Assembly: GCA_030435675.1 (NCBI GenBank) | Contig: CM059624.1 | Location: 15,896,769-15,960,768, forward strand | Length of the DNA: 64,000 bases | DNA from: Steinernema hermaphroditum | Lineage: Eukaryota > Nematoda > Chromadorea > Rhabditida > Steinernematidae | Reading direction: 5' to 3' | Part shown: positions 55,076 through 64,000 of the stretch, in pieces | Position numbering within the stretch: position 1 is the first letter of the stretch | Layout of the letters: each line of letters starts with the position of its first letter | Notes under the pieces: model-generated | Told to the model about the DNA's origin: nothing | The model's input: only the letters and a program-made list of their open reading frames with translations | Database searches by the model: none | Made by a program: the position numbers and the translations under genes

Positions 55076-57518
55076 GCCGCGTCACGCACGCGTACAACGA
55101 AGCTTCCAGGGCCCAAAACCCGCGTGCCACCTTCAATAGCTGCGGATCAGCAAGGAGGTTTAAGGCGAGCGCCCGCCGGACGTATCTCGCTTTTAACGGC
55201 CGTGAGCAACGCAATGCCAACAGTGTTGCCGACGTTTTCGTCGATCAACAGAACAGCAACTCCGAAGTATCTGCTTCGCCCGCTGTGCCCTCGAAGGTCC
55301 GCACCCGCTGTCGCATTAGTAAAGGATTGCTGCAAAAGTGCGGTATTATTTATAGATGAACCAAAGACTTTTACTAAACAACCTAACGATTAAACAAACA
55401 ACTCTTCCTTGATGCACTTTTTTCGATTGATATTCTGTTTTTATTGAATTCAGCGAACGTCCTCCCGACGAAGGCACAAATATGTTGAGGACGACTTCAA
55501 TTAAGCCCATGCGGGAACACATTTTTCCAAATTCCAATCGACTGCTTTCTCCGATACATATGTTACGTACTTTTTTGTTGATATTGTTGCGTTTCAATGT
55601 TTATCATTGTCCGTCTTAATTTCATTTCAATTAGCAAATCTGACCCATTTTCAATTGAAGAATCCACAAATGTTCCCCTTTGCTTCATCGAAAATAATTT
55701 CCCTTCCTTAGTCCTTCACCATTGTCGAGTGCGTCAGTCCCATGGATAGGCGCCTTCTACGTCAGGCGCGCCAAATCCTCAGTCAATGAAAAGGGAACTT
55801 CTTTTGTTTTGTGACTGAGACAGGAAGTTGTGTTCGAATATTAACAAGTGATCGATGAACAATCTGAAGGCGTGGGTGCGTATATCCCAGGATAATTTGG
55901 GTTTGCACCATTTGCGCTCAGAAAGGGGTCGACAGCCGTTCCGCCTTTGATGACCTTTTTCTCCAAACGGATGGTGGGGACACTGGATGGAATACATAGA
56001 AACTTGTATTATCATTAACCTGAGAGTCAACAGGGAATTGGGAATTGCAGTGCTATTTGACTTAATGTTCTGTGGATCGTGCCAAAATAATTATTTATTG
56101 GGCATTTTGTCTCACAAGGGAACACTTCAAGTGATGTGCACCTGTTTGGCTAGGATTTAGTCAACGGGATGGAGGCTTGGGAGTCATAATCATACGCGCA
56201 TAAACTTTTTCTTCAATGTAGTCTATGTAGTTTACCACTCTTTTGTCGCATAAAACAAGGCCAATTTCTTTGTACACTTTACGTGTAATGATTTGGAGTG
56301 ACATGGTAGTAATGTTGTTCTTGATGATAGAGATCAAATCTGTAAGGTGGATTCAATATCAAGCCGGCTTTGTCTTAAATGCTCATAACTGGTTAACTGG
56401 TGTTTGTCATTTTTTTTTGTGAAAAATAGCCTTATACACCTTATTTACATGAAAGCTACCGATGCGCTAAATGCGGAATTTATTTTGTGTGCTTATTTGC
56501 GTTTTGTGACCAAAAAGTACATTCATCCTACTGCTTGTGACGTCGGTTGCGACTCGACAAAAATAACAGAAATCCGCCCAACAGATGAAAGTTTGGCCTA
56601 TTATGTCTCCAGCAAAGTCATTATGTCTTCGTCCTAAATGTATGCTCGCCGCCTCTGTCCTCCTCACAACCGGATGAGCGATTAGACTTTAATGTGTCAC
56701 TTCTTCTCAGAGCTGCTCGGTCGACACCACTCACGGAGTACGAATGAGGATGTCAGAGATCTGGTATATCAACAACAGCTATTCATGGAAGGCAAGTATT
56801 GTTTTTTAAGATAGTTTACACGAACCTCCTTGACCGTTACAATTATGGCAAATACGATTGTCACTATGTTAGCATAATTAACACAAAGGACATCATCAAA
56901 TAAGTGTCATATGTGGAAGTGGAAGGTGGCAGAGTCGACCTAATCGATCTCATATTGAGCGCTATACTGCATTGACCGATCCTGGGGGCATCCGTGCTGA
57001 GAAAGCGGGTCTTGAAACCGGTCTTTCACAGATTTTTACCAACATCGTTCTCTTTTGCAATGAGCAGATGTTTGTAAAAATAGGAACAAAACAACAGTGC
57101 TTCCATCTGCGCTCATCTATGAAACGGCTAGCGTTGCTTATTTTACGGTGCCTGGTTTCGCTTGTTTTTTTTCATTATTGATGGGTTTCATGTGATCCCA
57201 TTCCGAGGTTGAAAGAGCAGATTGATTGACAAGGGATCCTGCTGAACTGCAAACCTTAGATCGGACTGAAACATCGTGAACTAGTAGTGCTCGAAGAGCT
57301 ATCTTAACTCCAAAATCTCATCCGCTGACACGCAGTCCAAAACACCATGCTGAATCATCTCCGCTGCTGGCTTGGCCCAAGTGGGCAGCGTACCGCTTAA
57401 CATTTTTTTTATTCCGGGTTTGACTTCGATTTAACCCATTTGTTTGTCCAATTTGAGCTTTCTCTGAAACAATTCGTTCTTAACAAAACAATTCGAGACA
57501 ATTCGAGCGGTCGTTCTC
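55076..57518. other. Gene-free stretch
   Basis: Short open frames only; no exon, RNA gene or element was recognised in about 2.4 kb of mostly AT-rich DNA. Confidence 0.45.
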
Positions 57519-58012
57519 GGCCGTCGTTGTTGGTGCAATGATCGCTTCCGGCTCCCAGAAGGCCTGGAACACCAGGGAGCCGTAGTTCCACCGTCTTGCC
57601 AAGAAGCTAATCACTGCCGCCCGACTCCACCCGCGCCGCCAAAGAAGTCGAAGTCTCGCTGAAAGTCCGCGCAGCCAGCTGCCCTGATGGTTCCCGGTTC
57701 GTCCGTTGTGCTCCACCGACGCGTTTCATCCGGATGCCGTTCTTCGCGTGTTTTCCGCAGAAATTGCCGAAGAAGCTCTTCAACTCCGACGTCCGCGCCG
57801 CCACCCGAGTTGAAGACAGATCCACTGTGCTCCACCGTCATCGGAATCAGCTCTTCGCATCTCTGATCCCCGCGCACACTGATGGGATCGCTGTGTTCTA
57901 CTCTGATGTGCCGAAGCCAGAAGAAGACCGGCGACTACGGAGTGACAATGTGTTTCTTGTGCATATATATGACGTCTCGCAAGGCGTAAGCCTTAGATAC
58001 GAGAAATAAACT
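57519..58012. repeat. Dispersed repeat, best copy (about 490 bp)
   Basis: This copy runs from the CGTCGTTGTTGGTGCAATGA region through CCCAGAAGGCCTGG, GGGAGCCGTAGTTCCACC and AAGTCCGCGCAGCCAGC. It ends in TCTCGCAAGGCGTAAGCC and ACGAGAAATAAA. Diverged pieces in the same order occur at 31879-32280, 42728-43900 and 48190-48415. Overlapping open frames of 72-91 codons exist on both strands, none with a known domain. Class unknown; the fixed 3' end followed by AATAAA could suit a retroposon. Confidence 0.6.
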
Positions 58013-58360
58013 CGTAAACTGAAACAATTTGATTTGCCAAGGGTTTATTAAACTACCTCCATGAGTAGCCGTTTAACTTACCGACAAGTAATGAGAGTAT
58101 GTACATATTTCACACATATCTTTAATATTTCCCACAGACAATCACAACATTTATTCCGTGTGTAATTCCTAATAGTCCGTCCGTCTATTAATTACTCGAG
58201 ATCCGATTCCGCATCAGTTGAATCAGCGCTTGGAAGGCCTACTCAGATAAAATAACTTACACCCTTCATCCCGTCGCCTTTGTGCCGGCACGCATTTCCA
58301 GTTCCACATTCACCCTCCCGCCCATCAACGTTTATTAATAAGACGCTAACGGCAGTCACT

Positions 58361-60204
58361 ATGTTGCAGATGCGTGACAAGGACATGCCAACGCAAGAGG
58401 ATGTCGTCGCTGCGCTCGTCATCATGGTGGTAAGTAATCCAATCATAAAATTATGTGGCACATTTCGTTTTTCGTAGCTTGGCCTCATCGGCGTCGTCAT
58501 AAATTCATATGTACTCTATGCGGTCTACAAGAGTAACACTTTCGGGTGTGCTTTTGGAAGGATCTGCATGAGCCACACTGTGGCGAATATCGGCATTACA
58601 GGAGTCTTCTCGCTGCTTGTGGCGCCTATCACTTTGATGTAAGTTGATTCGTTTGGGGGGCTAACGAGAAAAGCTGTTTATCATGCGGTAAAGAATGCGC
58701 AAATCCAATTTTTGACGAGTAAATGAAACTCCTTCATTAAATATGGAAACATCAGAAGGAATTTGCCATTACATTTAATGCTCCAGAATCTGGCTGACTT
58801 ATAGTGCCATTCTAAGAATTTCCAATGACGGAAGGTGGCGTAAGGCGTTGCAAATAGTGCGCCGCACAAATGAAATTAGCAAATTGAAATAGCGAACATG
58901 ATCTTGCAAAATGCTCAGTTTCTACTTATTTATAATGTTTTCTATGTGGATAGAATGATGGCAGTTCCAGCGGGCCGCTCTCGCTTGACCACATTGGAAA
59001 CAGCCAGCAAAACAACTGCCGATGCATCAGTTATTTGTCGATTAGGCATCGGCAGCATGTTTCTGATAAGAATACCCATTATTGTGACGACGACAGACAC
59101 GGGAATGCTCTCTTGTCTGTGTAGCCCTAATTAGCTTTTTCTGTTCGAGATGATGTTCATATATCACAAACAAGGAAGACAAATAAAATACGACATGTTG
59201 CATCTGAAGACATCATGTGGGAACATAGTTTGCGCTCTTAATCAATCATTGTTGGACAAAAGAGAACACAACTCATCACTCAAATAGAAGTGAATAAAAT
59301 ATGAGGATCGCTTTCTTGTCTACGTTAGTCCTAGTAACAAAACTGCACAATTTTTGAATGGACCAATAACTGACACGCTTCTTCAGTGCCCCCAGTTTCC
59401 ATGACTCCTACTGGGGCCACCGGTGCGGTCAGATCCTGATCATGTTCTGGAACGCGGCTGTCTTCTCCCACTTTCTCATCGCCATCAATCGATTCATCTG
59501 CCTCACGTGGCCTCTGGACTACGAGATCATCTTCCGCAAGAAAATCACCAACATCGCTCTCATTGTCGCTTGGGCTTTGGCCTTCGCTCAAGTCTTCGCC
59601 TACTTCTGGGGTACTTCTGGGGTACCGACCCTCAGCTCGTTTAATTGCTCCTTTTCAGAGCCTTGCACCTTCGCTTTCAGCTTCGAATCTTATTCTTTCA
59701 AATTCTCAAATGGCACTTGTGGATTTTTGATAGGAACCATCTTCGACTATTATATGAGTATAGTCATTATTTGCATAATCGCGTTAACGGATTTTGGCAC
59801 TTACTTGAAGATTCGCAGATACAAAAAGGTATTCATATCGTTTAGGTCTTCATACTGCAGAGCTATTCAGAAAATCACCACTTCGAATGTCACTAACGCA
59901 GCATATTTACGCAAGAAGGACAGAAAGTTCTTTTATCAAGCCTTAGCCCAAGGTGTCGCTTTTGGAGGCGAGCTCATCAGCTTCTTCACGATTTCACAAA
60001 TTGTCAAGGGAAACTTGTGGCTTGAGTTCGGATTCACAACCGTAGCCTGGATCTTGGTACATACCATCGATGGGTAGGCTGAATGTTATATGTTTCGCCG
60101 TTTTATTATACTCTTTTAGTGCTATTATTATCATCTTTCATCGAGAAATCCGTCGTGTTTGCTGTGGCCTGGCTAACACTACTTCGTCGACAACAAAGTC
60201 CTAG
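58361..60204 (+). CDS. Srx-type 7TM chemoreceptor H (six exons, 303 aa)
   Basis: Exons are 58361-58429, 58478-58638, 59387-59610, 59659-59828, 59871-60073 and 60120-60204. Conserved segments are TFGCAFGRICMSHTVANIG, WNAAVFSHFLIAINRFICL, IGTIFDYYMSIVIIC, KDRKFFYQALAQGVAFGGELISFF and FHREIRRVCC. Introns 3 (48 bp) and 4 (42 bp) are multiples of three without in-frame stops, so an open frame runs from 59442 to 60077 even if both are retained. They were kept as introns because splicing restores the 224 and 170 nt exons and removes a duplicated YFWGTSG stretch. Intron 2 is 748 bp. The start could also be the second methionine (MRDKD). Confidence 0.86.
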
Positions 60205-61359
60205 GACGAAGATTCTAGATGTTATGTAGTGACCTCATTATTTGTTATGCAGTTGTTATCGGTAAATCTGGGGTAATATTTCATGTTTTGCCAAAAAATG
60301 TTAAAATCGTTGATAAGAATATCAGCAATGGAAATTTTGAGTTTATTGGTTCGATTTTCAGGTCTGGAAACCTGTGTCTGTGTTACATAAATGCGATAAG
60401 GACTGAATACTAAAACAATAGCACCGACGATTTCTCGAGAGAGCAAGAAAACACTTCGAAATATTGTGTTTTTGTCCGATCGTCACCGATTCGATGTCGA
60501 AATCTGATGAGAATTATTTGAATTCTGGAATCCACATTCACGATGTCACCGACTGGAAAGCTTGTCGATGAGGAATCCTGTTTTACTTTTGTTATACGGG
60601 CGTAACCGCACGGGGTGGACGAATGGACACACGAGGAGCACACTTGCTGCAAACTGATATCCGTCCATATCCGCTTCGTACACCAAAACTGAACAACAAA
60701 CAATAACGAAAATAGGAACGTTGCGCGGATGGCACTCGCTCGTGCGGTCGGGGCTACGGTACAGGGGCTTCGTGGTGGGAGCCCGGGGCGTCTTTTCTAC
60801 ACTTTGCACAAACGAGACTCATGGGATTGTGAAAGTTATTGCCAACTTTCTTTGGCATACTCGTTTGCCGGCTCGTTCGGCTGAAAACCGACTTTTGTGC
60901 AAAGATGCAAAGTGTCAAGTCGATCTGATTGGGTAAGAATACGTTTACTTGTTACCACAGATAGGCAACGGCTGAGCCATATATCCGTATCAGCCGTTCA
61001 ATGGTCGGCTTGATGACTCAATCAGCTCACGGATCGGTTGAACGGTTAGCTGATCCGTTCGGTTGTCCACTCTGCTTGTGACCTTGTGACTACTTTCGTT
61101 CCATCATATTGATAAATAATGTATGTGGTGATACATATGTTAGCTTTCACCCAAATCCTACGAATTTACAAAAAAAACCAGACACCACAAATTGCAGAAC
61201 GCACTCTCTTCCCAATTTTGCAGCATGGACGTCTTTCTTCCACGTCTCCTTAGGAAAGCGCATCAATCGCCTGGCAACTAATGGATTTAGCTATAACGCC
61301 GAAACGCGTCCCCCTTCCTCTGTCGTCAGTCTGAAAAGCAGTTAGCAGGAGCTAGCGTC
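60205..61359. other. Intergenic stretch with a possible MITE
   Basis: Short open frames around 60410-60936 on both strands lack domains. A possible short element lies near 60957-61074. The start of the mucin-like gene follows. Confidence 0.4.
60957..61074. mobile_element. Possible hAT-like MITE, about 118 bp
   Basis: The left end contains CAGATAGGCAACGGCTGAGCC and the right end reverse-complements to CAGAGTGGACAACCG. The octamers CTTGTTAC on the left and CTTGTGAC on the right match at 7 of 8. The interior has GATCCG/CGGATC and AGCCGTTCA/GAACGGTTAGC words that pair with each other. The exact left boundary is uncertain by one or two bases. Confidence 0.5.
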
Positions 61360-63910
61360 ATGCGCCGCTTCCTGTTTCTTCTCCTGTTCACGATACATTG
61401 CCCTTTTAGTCCAGCCTCCAAAATTAATATCACTTCATCGGCCGTTGCTATCAATACCGAGAAATATGGGAAATATGTCTACAGTGCTAAAAGTGCTCCA
61501 AAGAAAATCAAATTGGAGAAACCGAAGGATTTTGATTTCGTCATCGTAGAAACTGAGTGTTTCTCTGAGCTTAACGACAAGGAAGTGGAATTGGAGTGGA
61601 ACCCCGAAGGATTGGAACAAACAGTGACCTACATTGCTAGCAAGGAGGGCGGACAGGCGCAGAATGCCACACAGGTGAGCCAAACAGAGTTGATGAGGCT
61701 TGCAATGCTGACTGTGTACTGCATTTGCATAAATGTCAGATAGGTCCAGCTTCATCAGATTTACTCACTTTTTTACTGACTGTGTACATTGCATTCATGC
61801 TCGTGCTGGCTTGTTTATTGCCGTTTTTGTGTTGCGTTGGAGACTTCACTGCAGAACAGGAGAGGTTCCATGTAGAATAACTTCATCTTGCCCGTTTTTG
61901 ACCTGATTACAACCTTTGGCTCTTTTTAGGTCGCTGATGTTTCCGACAGTCCCATACAAGTAGTTGTCAGATAGAGCTGAGGAGGCCTACACGCTCAATA
62001 AGTAACTGAGTTCCAGTTGAAGATGAGCAGTAGTTTTGAGGGCAATCTAAAATATCAAACATTGCGTGCTCCCGTTGGATCTGGTGAAACACCGAATCCG
62101 GTTCCTAGTTCCTGCCTTATTTTGAATAAGAAAAAGAGATTTTCCATAAAAAAAATAAAAGAAAAGTTTTCATTTGGAAATACAAATAAAAGCTAGGACC
62201 AATGAGTTGCGTTGGCTGATCAAGGGGTCGGAGAACGCATGGGAAATCGTCGGGCATCGGTCACTATGACGTTCAAGCACCTTTGCTGCTTGTCCATACT
62301 GTCTTCATGCCCCAGGTCAGTCTTAGTTAATTCGACAAGAAAGTTTAGTTAATTTGCAGCCAACTCCTTGTTGACACAATTTCTCAACTTCTTAGAATTT
62401 GCTCTCAATGTGACATTACAAAAAGAGACCGACATGTGCGCTTGGAAGCTAAGCTCCTATTGTAAGCGTGGCTAAGACAGCATCCCACCAATCAAGTAAA
62501 TAGTCCCTTGGAGAGGTCCATGAAGGTTCGGTGTCTCGAATCGCCAGGTGGTGCTTCGCGGACCATGAACATAAAATGGTTCACAGAAAACGGAGAACAT
62601 GCAGGGGCATCGGAACATACGCTCCTTAGACATAACCTATCGCCAATACGAACGCACTAACCCATTTTGCCCCAGGATTACAAAAAATAGACGAAAAATA
62701 AAAAAGCGACATTTTCAGTGGAACAACCCAATAGAAACCTTCAAGGCACTCAAGTGCCTCTACAGAATTTTGTTTCAGAAGATCTACACTCTTTGCCTAA
62801 TTGAAGGCGTTCAAGCTGAATACTACGCCTTCGAGGAGGATGGAGGCAAGCGCGAAGTGTTTGTTAAGGACGCCGATCGGATATATAAAGTAAATACGAA
62901 GTTCTACTACGTTGTCACAGTGGCCTATAAGAAAAACAGTCTAAGTAAGCACCGAATTTTGGCTTATTATTTGTTTTTTGTCTTTGTAGAAAACTGCAAA
63001 GGTGAATGGTACTACTACAAAGACTTCGAAGTTAAGAAAGATGACTCATGCTTGAAGTCTTTCGGCAAAGATGCACAAGTCGATATTAAGAAGTTGGACA
63101 AGAACTGTTATCTTGAAAGTTAGTGAATACAGGTCGTCCTAATACGGTATATGACTACTTTAGCATTCGATAAATCGTTTGTGCTTAGCAGTGGAGAGAG
63201 TGATAGCAGCGAACAGAGCGTCACTTACAAATCGGTAGGATAACTTGACTTTATTCAAGACGTTAATAAAATTACATTTTAATTAGGAAGGAGAATATGA
63301 GACGGAGGTTACGATTCAAAATTTCTACAGCAAATTTCCCGAGTTGGGAACATCGAAGGCTCAGCTGCCCAAAGTGACGATTGGGGAACCGACCACAACG
63401 ACCACAACGAGTACTACGACGTCAGAATCCACCACAACAAGTCCATCTACGACCACCAGTCCTTCTACCACCAAGACAGTGACGAGAAAAGGTTCTGAAA
63501 CGCCGCAAATCGTCTTTTGCTCAGACATGAATACCACAACGACTACAACCACAGAGGCGACCACAACAGCTCAGACGACAACGGAATCGACCACAACGTC
63601 TTCTACGACTACCGAGACAACATCGACTACAACGGAAAGCACAACGACCACGGAGCCGACGACCACAACGACTTCTACGACTACTGAGGCGACATCGACC
63701 ACAACGGAAAGTACGACGACGACGGAGCCAAGCACCACTACTTCGAGCTCTACAACCACCGAACCGTCGACTACTACCACAACTGAAGCTTCTACCACGA
63801 CGACCGAACCGTCCACCACCACTACCACTGTCACAACGACCGAATCGACCACTTCGACCACTACACCGGAGACAACGTCATCGACAACAAGTTCCACCAC
63901 CACCGAGTAA
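61360..63910 (+). CDS. Secreted mucin-like protein with Thr-rich tail (434 aa)
   Basis: Exons are 61360-61674, 62779-62944, 62990-63118, 63164-63234 and 63287-63910, in one frame with GT-AG junctions. The first 20 residues form a signal peptide (RRFLFLLLFTIHC core). Residues about 20-260 form a possibly folded part with cysteines in VETECFSEL, IYTLCLIEG, KNCKGEWYY, DDSCLKSF and KNCYLE. From about residue 263 to the end the protein is almost only Thr, Ser, Glu and Pro (TTTE, STTT repeats), typical of heavily O-glycosylated mucin tails. No membrane anchor is seen. AATAAA follows at 63961. It is likely a cuticle surface, gut or secretion mucin. The 1.1-kb first intron could hide another exon. 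Confidence 0.78.
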
Positions 63911-64000
63911 GGCCATCTAATTAGCTACTTTATTTGAGCATACGCTTGGAGAACCTACTAAATAAACTGTTTACGAACATGGACACTACCTGCAGTTGTA

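Noticed and set aside
54496..55393. Long overlapping frames of 136 and 230 codons around the purine repeat
   Set aside because: Opened by the 15-bp repeat and GC-rich flank; opposite-strand frames are equally open and neither has a domain.
62390..62460. Possible extra exon in the first intron of the mucin-like gene
   Set aside because: Has AG and GT borders but the wrong phase for the flanking exons and an in-frame stop in the phase required.
1..64000. CRISPR arrays, bacterial operons or prophage signals
   Set aside because: The genes have spliceosomal introns and eukaryotic families; the tandem arrays seen are inverted fold-backs without spacers.

Overview
The window reads as nuclear DNA of a free-living or parasitic nematode, most like a rhabditine or diplogastrid worm. 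The evidence is many 40-50 bp GT-AG introns with TTTCAG-type acceptors, a large family of Srx-type seven-transmembrane chemoreceptors, an EGO-1/RRF-1-like RNA-dependent RNA polymerase, a HOP-1-like presenilin, and candidate spliced-leader acceptors just upstream of start codons. The genus cannot be fixed from the sequence alone.

Layout. (i) 1-5.9 kb: one receptor gene (minus), then gene-free DNA with two fold-back repeats. (ii) 5.9-18 kb is the conserved core: a UBASH3-like histidine phosphatase (plus), then on the minus strand, in transcription order, RdRP, hop-1-like presenilin, rpa-1 and rps-24. The gaps RdRP-presenilin-RPA are only about 350 bp, so an operon is plausible. (iii) 18.7-29.6 kb: a second receptor, 8.8 kb without genes but with short TIR elements (one nested inside another), and a receptor pseudogene. 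(iv) 30-46.7 kb: a frameshifted mariner, a dispersed repeat, receptors D, E and F, and pbs-3 (20S proteasome beta-3) between D and E. (v) 47-58 kb: a fold-back element, a single-exon orphan gene, an RTE-type retrotransposon relic, receptor G, a small secreted-protein gene and a purine-rich tandem repeat. (vi) 58-64 kb: receptor H and a secreted protein with a threonine-rich mucin tail.

Seven of the eight receptor loci can be modelled as complete genes. They share three internal exons of fixed length (161 or 164, 224 and 170 nt), so the cluster grew by duplication of one intron-containing ancestor. C, D and E are recent copies with nearly identical introns. Locus C is dead: it has a TGG-to-TGA stop and has lost the second part of exon 4.

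The accessory DNA is dominated by short elements with terminal repeats beginning CAGNGATGCC or CAGGGCTGTGCGA and 8-bp target duplications, as expected of non-autonomous hAT-type transposons. The clearest case is an 880-bp element inserted into an 88-bp element, both with recognisable 8-bp duplications. Exon models were assembled by eye from splice signals and reading frame and were not tested against transcripts.
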